In this document: positions 39,309-48,275 of the stretch, in pieces
Layout: every line of letters begins with the position of its first letter
Position numbering within the stretch: position 1 is the stretch's first letter
Assembly: GCA_963846475.1 (NCBI GenBank)
Contig: CAWJVZ010000004.1
Location: 806,001 to 870,000 of the forward strand
Direction: 5' to 3'
Length of the DNA stretch: 64,000 nucleotides
DNA from: DASWJZ01 sp963846475
GTDB taxonomy: Bacteria; Pseudomonadota; Alphaproteobacteria; Rhizobiales; Afifellaceae
Program-made: the position numbers and the translations under genes
Notes under the pieces: model-generated
The model's input: only the letters and a program-made list of their open reading frames with translations
Databases searched by the model: none
What the model was told of the DNA's origin: nothing

Positions 39309-39519
39309 TCTGCTCCTCCCCCCGATTCCGGGAAGCGAGCCTTTCCTGTTTTGCCGCAGATTGGCGGCTTGGCAAGCCCAATCGTGCGCCAGCTATAGCA
39401 TAGCCGGACGCTCTCGCCGGAATCCCCTACAGTTCCGACTGTTGCGAAAATGCGCCATCCCGCAATGTTGTGGAGGCCTTAAGCATTTTCCAAGGGCGTC
39501 CGGCTGAGATGCGCCAAAG

Positions 39520-40356
39520 ATGCGAGCCATCCTGCAGCGGGTGAGGAAATTCGGTTGGCGCAATGCCGCGCCGGCTGCGCTGGCGCTTGCGTTGGCGGCC
39601 TCCGCTGCCCGCGAGGGCGCGGCGGAAGGGGAGTGCCTTGCCGGTGCGCAGGAGGCGCGCGCAGCCAGCGTGGCCGATCCGCGCACGATCGTGCTCGACG
39701 ACGGGCGCATGCTGCGCCTTGCCGGCGTGGAGAGCTTTGCGCTCCTACTGCCTGACGGCGATGCGGCGGAAGCGACGCTGCAGCGGCGTCTGCAGGCGAT
39801 TGTCGCCGGCAGCGCGATCCGCGTCCGCCTCGTCACGGACTCGCCGGACCGCTACGGCCGCCTCCCCGCGCTGGTTTCCACGGCGGGCCCGCGGCCGCTC
39901 CAGGAGGTGCTCGCCCGCGAAGGGCTTGCGATCGCCTATGCGGGCGGCGATGCAGTTCCCTGTTTTGCGGAGATCCTGGCTGCCGAGGATGAGGCGCGAC
40001 GCAACCGTCGCGGCTTCTGGGCCGGCATCCGCCTGCCGCGCGCCCGGCCGGATGCGCTGGCGCCGCTGATTGGCCGTTTCGCCATTTTCGAGGGGAGTGT
40101 GATTTCAGTGGGAAATCGAAGCTCGCGCACTTATCTGAATTTCGGCGGTTTCTGGAAGGAAGACGTGACGGTCGAGATCGCGGCGCGCGACCGCGAAAAG
40201 TTCGGCGGCGAGGCGGGGTTGGCCGCGCTGGCCGGCAAGCGCGTTAGGCTGCGCGGCTTCGTCGAGGAAAAGGGGGGCCCGATGATGGCGGTGCGCTCGC
40301 CGAGCCAGCTGGAGATATTGGCCGAGTCTGCCGAGGCCAGGGGGAAGATGCCTTGA
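39520..40356 (+). CDS. Exported thermonuclease-like (SNase) protein, 278 aa
   Basis: First host gene after the tRNA. An N-terminal signal (PAALALALAASAA, residues 16-29) is followed by an SNase-like OB-fold: VADPRTIVLDDGRMLRLAGVE, then VRLVTDSPDRYGRLPALV and the conserved 'LQEVLAREGLAIAYAGG ... AAEDEARRNRRGFWAG'. The C-terminal 100 residues (FEGSVISVGNRSSRTYLNFG) form a second OB-like domain. Coupled by TTGA overlap to the M48 protease gene. Several SNase catalytic residues are altered (no clear DGD metal site), so nuclease activity is uncertain. Confidence 0.75.
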   Translation: MRAILQRVRKFGWRNAAPAALALALAASAAREGAAEGECLAGAQEARAASVADPRTIVLDDGRMLRLAGVESFALLLPDGDAAEATLQRRLQAIVAGSAIRVRLVTDSPDRYGRLPALVSTAGPRPLQEVLAREGLAIAYAGGDAVPCFAEILAAEDEARRNRRGFWAGIRLPRARPDALAPLIGRFAIFEGSVISVGNRSSRTYLNFGGFWKEDVTVEIAARDREKFGGEAGLAALAGKRVRLRGFVEEKGGPMMAVRSPSQLEILAESAEARGKMP

Positions 40357-41831
40357 TTTCGCCGCTCGATGTGCGCATTGGCGTGCTCATGCACCGACTG
40401 ATCCCGGCTCTTCTCGGCGGCGCGCTGCTCGCCGGCTGCCAGATCATAGGCGGCAGCCCCGACAGGGTGGAGCCTGTCGCGGTCATTTCGCCGCCGCGGT
40501 CGCCGAACCCGGCCGAGGAGGCGATCGGCGCACGCGAGAATCCTCGCGTCATCGCTGAATATGGCGGCATCTATTCCGATCCGGAGGTCGAGGCGGCCAC
40601 CGCGCGTGTCGTCTCCCGCCTGGTCTCCGCTTCCGCCGACCCGTCGCGCCACTACAAGATCACCATCCTCAACTCGCCGGTCGCCAATGCCTTCGCGCTG
40701 CCCGGCGGCTATCTCTACGTGACGCGCGGCCTGATCGCGCTGACCAGCAATTCATCCGAGCTTGCGGCGGTGCTGTCGCACGAAATGGCGCATGTGCTGG
40801 CGAACCACGCGCTCGCCCGCGCCAAGGTGGCCGAGAATGCCGACATCGTCGAACGGGTGGCCAACGATGTCATTTCCGACCCCGGCCAGAGCCAGTCCGC
40901 GCGCGCCGATTCGCGGCTGAGCCTCGCCACGTTCTCGCGCAACCAGGAGGTCGAGGCCGACCGCATCGGCATCCAGATCGCCGGCCGCGCCGGCTTCGAT
41001 CCGTTTGCCGCGTCCAAGTTCCTCGACAAGCTGGAGGGCTATGCCGCGTTCCGCTCTGCGCTCGGCAAGCGTGACGAAGCGCAGAGCTTTCTGGCCTCCC
41101 ACCCCGCGGCGATGGCGCGCCGCGATCTGGCGGTGGTCGCCGCCCGCCAGTTCGGTGCGCCGGGGATCGGCGCGCAGAACCCCGACGCCCATCTCGCCGC
41201 CCTCGATGGCATGGTCTATGGCGACGACCCATCGGAAGGTTTTGTGCGCGGCCGCGAGTTCCTGCATCCGCGCCTCGCCATCGGCTTCCGCGTGCCGGAA
41301 GGCTTCCGGCTGGAGAACACCAAGGAAGCCGTGCTCGCCGCCGCCGGCGAGGATACCGCGATGCGCTTCGACGGCGTGACCGTGGATGCCGGACTGGCGC
41401 CGACCGAGTATCTCGCTTCTGGCTGGATCAACGGCTTGATCGAAGGCTCCATCCGCGCCGCGAATGTCGGTGGATTGCCTGCCGCTACCGCCGACGCGGC
41501 GGCCGGCGACTGGGTGTTCCGCATCGGCGCGGTCCGGGTCGGCGGCTCCATGTATCGGCTGATCTTCGCCGACCGTGCCGACGGCGCAGGCATCGAGGAG
41601 GCGCTTTCAGAGACCCTCGCTTCATTTCACCGCCTGAGCCCCAGCGAGATCGCCCGGCTGAGCCCGCTCAGGATCGATGTCGTGGCCGTCCGGCCCGGCG
41701 ATACCATCGCCAGCCTTGCCGCCCGCATGGAGGGCACGGAGCGCAAGGCCGAGCTGTTCCGGCTCCTCAACGGTCTGCAGCCGGAGGATCGGCTCGTCCC
41801 CGGGCAAGCGGTAAAGCTCGTCGCCGAATAG
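40353..41831 (+). CDS. M48-family metalloprotease lipoprotein (BepA-like), 492 aa
   Basis: Periplasmic zinc protease thought to help outer-membrane protein quality control. A lipobox LLAGC (C29) ends the signal; the zinc site is H143-E-M-A-H147 with third ligand E201 (NQEVEADRIG). After the peptidase domain comes a domain seen in alphaproteobacterial family members (YLASGWINGLIEGSIRAANV) and a LysM-like end (VRPGDTIASLAARMEGT). TTG 40353 has AGGGGGA upstream and couples to the nuclease; ATG 40389 would give a more compact signal peptide. Confidence 0.88.
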   Translation: MISPLDVRIGVLMHRLIPALLGGALLAGCQIIGGSPDRVEPVAVISPPRSPNPAEEAIGARENPRVIAEYGGIYSDPEVEAATARVVSRLVSASADPSRHYKITILNSPVANAFALPGGYLYVTRGLIALTSNSSELAAVLSHEMAHVLANHALARAKVAENADIVERVANDVISDPGQSQSARADSRLSLATFSRNQEVEADRIGIQIAGRAGFDPFAASKFLDKLEGYAAFRSALGKRDEAQSFLASHPAAMARRDLAVVAARQFGAPGIGAQNPDAHLAALDGMVYGDDPSEGFVRGREFLHPRLAIGFRVPEGFRLENTKEAVLAAAGEDTAMRFDGVTVDAGLAPTEYLASGWINGLIEGSIRAANVGGLPAATADAAAGDWVFRIGAVRVGGSMYRLIFADRADGAGIEEALSETLASFHRLSPSEIARLSPLRIDVVAVRPGDTIASLAARMEGTERKAELFRLLNGLQPEDRLVPGQAVKLVAE

Positions 41832-41841
41832 GCGAACACGG

Positions 41842-43479
41842 TCAGCGGATCTCCAGCTCCGTTTCGAAGACGCGCTCGTCGAAATCGCCGACAAGCGCAT
41901 CGATGCGGATGGACCACGTACCGGCCGGCACAAGCACCAGACCTTTTAACTCATAAATCCCCGGCCCGGTGCGGCTGGGCGCGCGCCGGATCGGCTCGAC
42001 CCCCGCCGGCGCATTGGCGAGGGCCACAATCGTCTCGCGGGCGTCGAGCGGCATTCCCGCGGCGTCGATCAGCCTGATCACGAGGGTGTTCCGGTCGCCC
42101 GGCGCAGGAGAGACCTCGATTTCGGCACGAACAGTTCCCGATTGCACCGTCATCGAGAAGTTTGGCGCGGCATGGCCATGTGGGCGGTGCCGCTCCGTCG
42201 CCGCCGCCCCGGCGGGGAGGACGCGCGGCGGCGGCGTCGCGCCGAGCAGCACCGTGGCAAGAAGGATGGCGGCGACCAGCGCCGCCTCCACGCCGATGGC
42301 GCGCCGCAGGTTTATGGCCGCCGGCGCTTCGCCGCGGGCCAGCGCCGGAGTGAGCCGCAATTTGTTCAGCGCGGCGACGGCCAGAAGCCCCGTGACCGCC
42401 ACCAGCTTGAGGAGGAGGATGCGGCCGTAATCCGTAGCGATGAGCGCGCCGGGGGTTTCGACCTGCAGCGTGGCGATGACGAGGCCAGCCGCGAGGAGAA
42501 CCGGCACGATGGCCACCGCCAGCCGCGAGAAGCGGCGCACGAGCGGCGCGGCGTCGGCGCCGAGAAGCCGGACCGCGCGCCAGAGAGGCAGCAGCGCGCC
42601 GGCCCAGAAGGCGGCCGCGGCGGCATGCACGACCAGCACCGGCGCGGTGAGCCAGTACGGGCCGGCGGTGACCACATGGCCGCTCAGCGCAAAGCTCGCC
42701 AGCGCGATGACGGCCCCTGCCCCGGCCAGGAGCCGCCCGATCCTCGAACGGCCGCTCCAGAGCCCGGCCGAGATCAGCGCCAGTCCCACCAGCGCCGCCG
42801 CGGCGCTCTGCCCGAAGCTGGATGCGAGGCCGGTCTGCCAAGTTGCGATAGCGCCAAGGGCAGCCGCGCGGCCGCCGACCAGGAACGCTCCTTCGATGCC
42901 GATGGCGAGGAATGCCGCGACGGCGGCCACGGCGGCGATCCGTGCAGCCGACCTGGCGACCAGCGTCGCGGTCCCCTCGCTTGGCCGGACCAGAAACAGG
43001 AACAGCACGGCTCCGACGCTGCCGAGAAGCCCTGCATAGAGGATGAGCTGATCGACGATTAGCGCCAGGCGCCAGCCCGACGGATCTGCCGCCACGCGTT
43101 GTCCGGAGATCGACGCGGCGGTGGTTCCGACGGTGAAGACGATCGACCCGCCGATCGGGTGCGAATCGATCGACACCACCCTGAAGCTCGCGACGTAGCT
43201 GCCTTCCGCCAGATCAGGAGGAAGCGCGATCCGAACCTCCAGATCCCGTGCGCTCAGCGCGCCGGCAGGAGTGACATCCCGGCCGGCCGCATCGAGGACC
43301 TGTCCAAAAAGCGGCGTGACCGGCTCGTTGAAGCGGATCACCACCGAATCGGGAGGGCGGGGCAGGACGGCCGCGTCGACTGGAACCGTCTCGACGACGA
43401 CGGCATGCGCCGAGCCCGCTTCGACGGAGCCGGCGAGCGCCGCGGCGAACGCGACGACCAGGAGCAAAGAGCGGATCAC
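41842..43479 (-). CDS. CopC-CopD-YtkA-like copper protein fusion, 545 aa
   Basis: Membrane copper-handling protein. After a signal peptide the mature chain should begin at H25 (AHAVVVETVP), and with D105-x-H107 (SIDSHPIGG) this forms the CopC copper site. Residues 125-400 are the CopD membrane domain with about eight helices (LILYAGLLGSVGAVLFLFLV first). The C-terminal 120 residues, beginning in a His-rich link (RHRPHGHAAP), are a YtkA-like beta domain. Such YcnJ-type fusions are implicated in copper uptake. It is the last gene of a leftward run with YcnI-like and DUF2946-like genes, 42 nt from the former. Confidence 0.9.
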   Translation of the reverse strand: MIRSLLLVVAFAAALAGSVEAGSAHAVVVETVPVDAAVLPRPPDSVVIRFNEPVTPLFGQVLDAAGRDVTPAGALSARDLEVRIALPPDLAEGSYVASFRVVSIDSHPIGGSIVFTVGTTAASISGQRVAADPSGWRLALIVDQLILYAGLLGSVGAVLFLFLVRPSEGTATLVARSAARIAAVAAVAAFLAIGIEGAFLVGGRAAALGAIATWQTGLASSFGQSAAAALVGLALISAGLWSGRSRIGRLLAGAGAVIALASFALSGHVVTAGPYWLTAPVLVVHAAAAAFWAGALLPLWRAVRLLGADAAPLVRRFSRLAVAIVPVLLAAGLVIATLQVETPGALIATDYGRILLLKLVAVTGLLAVAALNKLRLTPALARGEAPAAINLRRAIGVEAALVAAILLATVLLGATPPPRVLPAGAAATERHRPHGHAAPNFSMTVQSGTVRAEIEVSPAPGDRNTLVIRLIDAAGMPLDARETIVALANAPAGVEPIRRAPSRTGPGIYELKGLVLVPAGTWSIRIDALVGDFDERVFETELEIR

Positions 43480-43520
43480 GGCGGGACTCCGCGAGGGCGT
43501 GGTGCCTACGCGCCGGCTGC

Positions 43521-44039
43521 TCAGCTCCTCGGCAACAACGTGACCCCCGGCGCCGGCTCCTCATAATCGTCGCTGCTCCTGCCCTCGGCTGGGATCTCGA
43601 TCCAGCGATGGATGCCCGTTTCGCATTCCTGCACGACGGGAAAATAGATCGTCGTGCCGGGCTCGGCGTCGGGAAGCTGCGCGCGGAAGACGAACTCGTC
43701 GTACCAGGCGTCGGGCAGGCTGCCGCCCGACCAGGCGATCTCGCGGACCCCTTCCGTAAGGGTCGATTCGAAATAGCGGACCGGCTCGGGATAGGGCTCG
43801 ACCTTGGTGGCGAGCTGCCAGCCGGGCTTCGGCATCGGCTTCACCGCTATCACGCCGTCCGGGATCTGCACCCGGATCGAAACGGTCGGCGAGCCCTCGC
43901 AGCCGTGGCCGACGCGCAGCACCGCCTTGTAGGTGCTCGCGGCGGGCGCTTCCCGCTCCTCCAGCGTGATGTGGGCGAGGGCCGAGCCCTGCGCGGCAAG
44001 GATGATGGCGCCGCAGAGGGCGATAAATATCGTGTGCAT
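43521..44039 (-). CDS. YcnI-like DUF1775 copper-binding protein, 172 aa
   Basis: Periplasmic copper-binding protein. Signal cleavage after ALA leaves H23 as N-terminal residue (HITLEERE), and W74 (PKPGWQLATKVE) is present, the histidine-brace plus tryptophan arrangement known for DUF1775. The C-terminal part (FPVVQECETGIHRWIEIPA) is the usual family ending. It probably delivers copper to the CopC-CopD-like protein encoded next. Confidence 0.9.
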   Translation of the reverse strand: MHTIFIALCGAIILAAQGSALAHITLEEREAPAASTYKAVLRVGHGCEGSPTVSIRVQIPDGVIAVKPMPKPGWQLATKVEPYPEPVRYFESTLTEGVREIAWSGGSLPDAWYDEFVFRAQLPDAEPGTTIYFPVVQECETGIHRWIEIPAEGRSSDDYEEPAPGVTLLPRS

Positions 44040-44096
44040 GGCGTATTCCTCCGGACCGCAATCCGACGGTCCAAGTGTCCGATCGAGCGAAGCGGA

Positions 44097-44519
44097 TCAG
44101 ATGAGCGGAGGAGGCGCCCGCACGGGGTGGCCGGCGGTGAAATCGACCGGCGCGATCGGCGCCGGTTCGCCAGGGCGCCACGCCAGGCGAATGGAGACGG
44201 GCATCCGGCCGATCTCGGCCGAAGGCGGAAGCGGCAGGGCCGCCCCGAGAAGGCGGCAGAAATGGCAGACCTGATGCTCGCTTGTCGACGGCGCTTTATC
44301 GCCGTCGCTGCGGTCCGCGGCGGTCCCGGCAACGTTTTGAACGCCGGAATGGTGCTGCTGCGCTATTGCGAGAACCGGCGCCCCGGCAGCGGCGTGCAGA
44401 TACGGCAGCAATACCTGGTTCAGGAGCAGCGCCGACAGCGCGAGCAGCAGGGCAAGGCCGCGCAGCCGCGTCCCCGGCTGTTTGGAAGGCGCAAATGGGC
44501 CGACCGGCCGCCGCATCAT
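44097..44519 (-). CDS. DUF2946-like exported protein, 140 aa
   Basis: Starts the copper gene run. One N-terminal membrane/signal helix (LALLLALSALLLNQVLLPYL) and a conserved 'VCHFCRLLGAALPLPPSAEI' segment with a CxxC pair as in DUF2946-type proteins near copper genes, plus a His-rich stretch (AQQHHSG). Probably a periplasmic metal-related protein. ATG 44519 and 44516 are both possible. Confidence 0.6.
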   Translation of the reverse strand: MMRRPVGPFAPSKQPGTRLRGLALLLALSALLLNQVLLPYLHAAAGAPVLAIAQQHHSGVQNVAGTAADRSDGDKAPSTSEHQVCHFCRLLGAALPLPPSAEIGRMPVSIRLAWRPGEPAPIAPVDFTAGHPVRAPPPLI

Positions 44520-44589
44520 TCCTCCAGACGTTGAATATCCGGCAGGAACGGCTCCGTGTCACGCGAAACCCGGCGGCCTCCGGCCGCGG

Positions 44590-46125
44590 CTAGCCGGCTT
44601 CGGCGTCCGCCTCGGCCAGCGGCTGCATGGCGGGTGCGTTCAGCGGCTCGCCGTCGATCGAGAATTGCGAGCCGTGACAGGTGCAGTCCCAGCAGGTCTC
44701 GAAGGGGTTCCAGTGCAAGACGCACCCGGCATGGGTGCAGGTGGCCGAGCGGACATGCAGATTGCCGCTTTCGTCGCGATAGGCGGCGAGCTTCTTGGCG
44801 CCTCGGCGGACGATGGCCCCCTGCCCCGGCTTCAGTTCGTCGACCGATGACACGTCTCCGCCGGTCACGTATTCCGCGAGGTTCGCCGGCATCGTGACGT
44901 TCTCGGCCACGTATTCCTTAACCGCCTTCACCGACACGCGGTTGGGAGCAAAAACCCCGGCCCAGGAATTCTCCCGGCTGCGCACGAGGTCGCGCAGGAC
45001 CAGCGAAGCGGCAACCCCGTTCGACAGCCCCTCGCCGGAATCGCCGGTGACGACGAAGATGTGCTTGTTGCCGGGATTCATGCCGGCGTAGGAGACGTAG
45101 TCGACCGGCTCCAGGACCTGCCCTGACCAGCGATATTCGACCTCGCCCAGGCCGGGGCAACGGGCGCCGCCCCATTCCGTCAGCCTGGCGATCCGCTCGT
45201 CCATGTCGTCGGCCTGCCCGGTCTTGTGGTCCTCGCCGCCGACGAGGAGCCAATCGTGACCATCGTCCGCCGGCTGCAGGCGCACATAGTGATAGGGGTC
45301 GAGCGTGTCCCAGATGAGCGCGTCCGGCACCGAGCCGCGCGGCACGCGGCCGGCGACGACATAGGTGCGGTAGGGCGCCTGCTTGGTATGGATTGCCACC
45401 CAGTCGTTGATCGGCGAATTCGTCGCGATCACCGCCGCCTTGGCCGAAACGACGTTGCCGCGCTCGGTCGTGAGGGTCACTCCCCCGCTTTTCTCCTCCA
45501 CGCCGACGACGGGCGTCTCGGCGAAGAGCCTGCCGCCGTCACGGCGGATGCAGCGCACCAGGCCGTCGAGATATTTCAGCGGATGGAAGCGCGCCTGGTT
45601 GGGAAAGCGCAGGCACCGCTCCGCTCCTGCGCCGGGCAAAGGTGCCCCATCGGCCCAGGCCACGCCGGCAAAGCCGATTTTTCCGCAGGCCTCGAGCTCC
45701 CGCTCCAGCAGCTTCTCGTCGTCGCTCCGCGCCGCGAAGAGATAGCCGTCGAGGCGCCGGAAGTCGCAATCGATCCCCTCGGCACTCTGGATCTCCTCGA
45801 TGCGGTCAAGGGCGGCGGCCTGGCTCTGAAAGTAAAGCCGCGCCTCGTCGAGTCCGCGCATCCTGATGAGCTCATGGTAGAAATCGTCGAGCTCGGAAGC
45901 GAGATGGGCGCTCGTCCGGGCCGTCATGCCGCCGCCGAGCCGGCCGCGGTCGAGCACCACGACCGATCGGCCGAGCCGGCAAAGCTCGTAGGCGGTCGAC
46001 AGGCCGGCGATCCCCGCGCCGACCACCGCGACGTCTGCCGTCTCGTCGGAGCCAAGCGGCACCGCCTGGGCGACTTCCGCGGTGTCCATCCAGAGCGAGA
46101 CGCTCCGTTCCGAGCTCACATTCAT
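44590..46125 (-). CDS. FAD-dependent oxidoreductase with C-terminal Rieske domain, 511 aa
   Basis: Two-domain redox enzyme. The FAD-binding GxGxxG lies at VVGAGIAGLSTAYELCRLGR (about residues 33-52), with a DAO-type domain to about residue 400 (FVVTGDSGEGLSNGVAASLV). The C-terminus is a Rieske [2Fe-2S] domain with C463-T-H465 and C481-T-C-H484. Enzymes of this architecture are common but their substrates are mostly unknown. It may be in a stress-related context with the metal genes around it. No signal peptide, so cytoplasmic. Confidence 0.88.
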   Translation of the reverse strand: MNVSSERSVSLWMDTAEVAQAVPLGSDETADVAVVGAGIAGLSTAYELCRLGRSVVVLDRGRLGGGMTARTSAHLASELDDFYHELIRMRGLDEARLYFQSQAAALDRIEEIQSAEGIDCDFRRLDGYLFAARSDDEKLLERELEACGKIGFAGVAWADGAPLPGAGAERCLRFPNQARFHPLKYLDGLVRCIRRDGGRLFAETPVVGVEEKSGGVTLTTERGNVVSAKAAVIATNSPINDWVAIHTKQAPYRTYVVAGRVPRGSVPDALIWDTLDPYHYVRLQPADDGHDWLLVGGEDHKTGQADDMDERIARLTEWGGARCPGLGEVEYRWSGQVLEPVDYVSYAGMNPGNKHIFVVTGDSGEGLSNGVAASLVLRDLVRSRENSWAGVFAPNRVSVKAVKEYVAENVTMPANLAEYVTGGDVSSVDELKPGQGAIVRRGAKKLAAYRDESGNLHVRSATCTHAGCVLHWNPFETCWDCTCHGSQFSIDGEPLNAPAMQPLAEADAEAG

Positions 46126-46167
46126 GTCTTTGACCTCGTCGAAAAGGGAGCCGGGGCGGTTCCTGGA

Positions 46168-46294
46168 GTCGGATCACGGGCTATCGCAAAGAATTTTGTC
46201 GACCGGAGGAAACGGACCGCCGTCCATATCGGGTATAGGGCGGGACGGGCTGGCGGCGAGACCGTCTCGCCTGCCGCGGCGACGACCATCCGCC
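46168..46294 (-). pseudogene. Degenerate copy of cupredoxin gene 3' end
   Basis: About 127 bases are roughly 80% identical by eye to 48281-48409, the last 43 codons of the cupredoxin gene at 48276, in the same orientation. Two blocks are almost identical (CGCCGTCCAT around 46219, and GCGAGACCGTCTCGCCTGCC around 46256). One or more indels break the frame. No start or copper-site region is present. It lies just before the NicO gene end. Confidence 0.8.
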
Positions 46295-46331
46295 GGCTGG
46301 TCTGTCCGCAAAGAATCGCCGACGGTTCTCC

Positions 46332-47045
46332 TTATGTCGAAAGAACGGCGACAGAACCCATTGTCAGCAAGAGTATGCCCGCCAGCAGATCCAGCGCCCG
46401 GCTCACTTGCTCGACCGAGGCGCCATGCTGAACAGCGGCGTCCATTAGCCTATCTCGCGCCAAGACCGTCGCCGTGGCCACACCCGCAAGCGTCAGCGCG
46501 ACGCCAAGCATCATCGAGAAGGCGAACATCAACCCGGCTGTCGGGACGCCTTTGGATAGCGCCAGGAACATGACGAACAGCGTCAAAGGGCAGGGCACGA
46601 GGCCGGCGACAACGCCGACCGTAATGCCCTCGCCGTGTTGATGCGGCCGGCCGCGTAGAGCTCGCAGGATCAGCCAGACGCCGATTGCCGCCAGAATGCC
46701 GCGACTGACGAATTCAAGGGCGGGCGCTCGCCCCGCACCGCCGATCGTGCGCGTGATCAGTGGCGCAGCGGCGAGGGCGATGATGACGGCCGAGCTGATA
46801 TGCGTGAGCGCCAGCGCGCCAGCCACGGCGACGCTGCGTATCCAAGCCAGCCGGGATCCGACGAGATAGGACGCCAGCACCATCTTGCTGTGGCCGGGCG
46901 TCAACGCATGAACGGCCCCGAACACGACGCCGAGCCCGAGCACGGCAAAAAGCGCGGTCCACCGCCCTGTATCCGCGATCGTGGCGATCTGATCAGTGAC
47001 GGCCGCGTGTATCGCCCGTTGCAGGTCAGCGAGCAGAGCCGTCAA
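46332..47045 (-). CDS. NicO/RcnA-family nickel-cobalt transporter, 237 aa, TTG start
   Basis: Inner-membrane metal transporter with about six helices. Family motifs: VHALTPGHSKMVLASYLVG (H46, H52) in the first helices and GLVPCPLTLFVM with the central PCP. A short His-containing cytoplasmic loop (GRPHQHGEG) may bind metal. TTG 47045 overlaps the upstream stop (TTGA), and is preferred to TTG 47114, which lies inside the previous gene. Coupled to the His-tailed DMT transporter, suggesting joint handling of nickel or cobalt, probably export. Confidence 0.85.
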   Translation of the reverse strand: MTALLADLQRAIHAAVTDQIATIADTGRWTALFAVLGLGVVFGAVHALTPGHSKMVLASYLVGSRLAWIRSVAVAGALALTHISSAVIIALAAAPLITRTIGGAGRAPALEFVSRGILAAIGVWLILRALRGRPHQHGEGITVGVVAGLVPCPLTLFVMFLALSKGVPTAGLMFAFSMMLGVALTLAGVATATVLARDRLMDAAVQHGASVEQVSRALDLLAGILLLTMGSVAVLST

Positions 47046-48106
47046 TGAACGTGCCGATGATGCAGGTCGGGATAATGCGGGTGCTTGTGGCGGATCGGCG
47101 CGTGACGGTGCCAATGCGAGTGAGGCTCCGCACTCGGCGCGCTTGGGTCGTGGACGTGCTGGTGGTGATCGTCATGGACGTGACGGTGTTCGTGTTCGAT
47201 CGGCTCATGTTGATGGGCGTGGGCGTGCTTTTCAGTCAGGTGCAGATAGACGCCGATGCCCATCAGGACGGCAGCGATGAGGAGCTGCACGGTTAGCGGC
47301 TCCGAGAACAACGGGATGCTGATTGCCGCGCCGATGAAAGGCGCCGTTGAGAAATATGCCCCTGTCCGGGCGGTGCCGAGATGGCGGAGCGCCAGCACGA
47401 ACAGGACGAGGCTCACGCCATAGCCGAGGAAACCGACGACGGCAGCGGCCGAAATCGCGCCGATGTTTGACAGTTGCGCGCCCAGGCTGAGGGCCAGTGC
47501 GAGGTTGGCCGTTCCGGCGACGGCTCCTTTGGCCATCGCGATCTGGACGGGATCGGCGGCGCTCAGCTTCCGCGTCAGGTTGTTGTCGAGGCCCCAAGCG
47601 AAGCATGCGCCGGCAATGAACAGCGCGCCCCAGCTCAGGCCGCCTCCTTCGCCGGGCCACGACAGCAGGACTGCGCCGGCCAATATGGCGAGCGCGCCGA
47701 TGAAGATGCGACGGTCAACGTTCTCGCGGAAAATCACCCAGGCTATCGTGAGCGTGGCGAGGCCTTCGAGGTTCAGGAGGAGCGATGCCGCCGAGCCGCT
47801 TGTGGTGCGCAGGCCGATAAGGAGAAGGACCGGACCGATCGCGCCGCCGAGCACAATGACGATCGCCAGCCATGGGAGGTCTGCTTGGCGCAGGGGCGCG
47901 TTCGCTGGCGTGACCCCGGCGAGAAGTGTGGCCACGCGCACGATCAGCAGGCCCATGCCCGAGCCGGCATAAAGGAGGCCCGCGAGCAGCCAGGCGTCAA
48001 CGCCGGAGCCAATCAACCACTTCGCGGCCGGCGTGCTCGCGCCGAAGAGCGCGGCCGAGGCGATGGCGTAAGCCGCACCGTGCCGGCTAAGTCCCTCTCG
48101 CGCCAT
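47042..48106 (-). CDS. DMT (EamA) transporter with His-rich C-terminal tail, 354 aa
   Basis: Ten predicted membrane helices in two EamA repeats (AAYAIASAALFGASTPAAKW first; GAYFSTAPFIGAAISIPLFS late). The last 60 residues are extremely His-rich (HAHAHQHEPIEHEHRHVHDD and similar, over 20 His), a metal-binding tail unusual for EamA proteins. Overlap with the NicO gene implies one operon for divalent metal handling. Start ATG 48106; the region upstream holds a scrap of the folate gene and no clear promoter. Confidence 0.85.
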   Translation of the reverse strand: MAREGLSRHGAAYAIASAALFGASTPAAKWLIGSGVDAWLLAGLLYAGSGMGLLIVRVATLLAGVTPANAPLRQADLPWLAIVIVLGGAIGPVLLLIGLRTTSGSAASLLLNLEGLATLTIAWVIFRENVDRRIFIGALAILAGAVLLSWPGEGGGLSWGALFIAGACFAWGLDNNLTRKLSAADPVQIAMAKGAVAGTANLALALSLGAQLSNIGAISAAAVVGFLGYGVSLVLFVLALRHLGTARTGAYFSTAPFIGAAISIPLFSEPLTVQLLIAAVLMGIGVYLHLTEKHAHAHQHEPIEHEHRHVHDDHHQHVHDPSAPSAEPHSHWHRHAPIRHKHPHYPDLHHRHVH

Positions 48107-48211
48107 TAAAGGCCATCACTTCCCGAAGCCTAATCGGCCCGGCTAACGATCTCGTCCTTTGGTGTCGTGTAGCACAGGTGATGATGGCTTTCTTCGCCAA
48201 GCGAACGAATT

Positions 48212-48273
48212 GAGCCGGGACGATGGGGGTGGGCACCTCGTCATCCCGGCTGGCCTCGATCTGTCCGCAGCCT
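48212..48273 (+). pseudogene. Degenerate fragment of 5-formyltetrahydrofolate cyclo-ligase gene
   Basis: About 60 bases match 50584-50645 inside the intact gene at 50124 with roughly 84% identity by eye, same orientation (shared GGCTGGCCTCGATCT and TCCGCAGC blocks). It ends exactly at the stop of the cupredoxin gene, giving a sharp junction. Confidence 0.78.
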
Positions 48274-48275
48274 CC

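Noticed and set aside
47045..47114. Longer NicO start at TTG 47114
   Set aside because: It lies within the upstream gene; the TTGA overlap at 47045 fits better.
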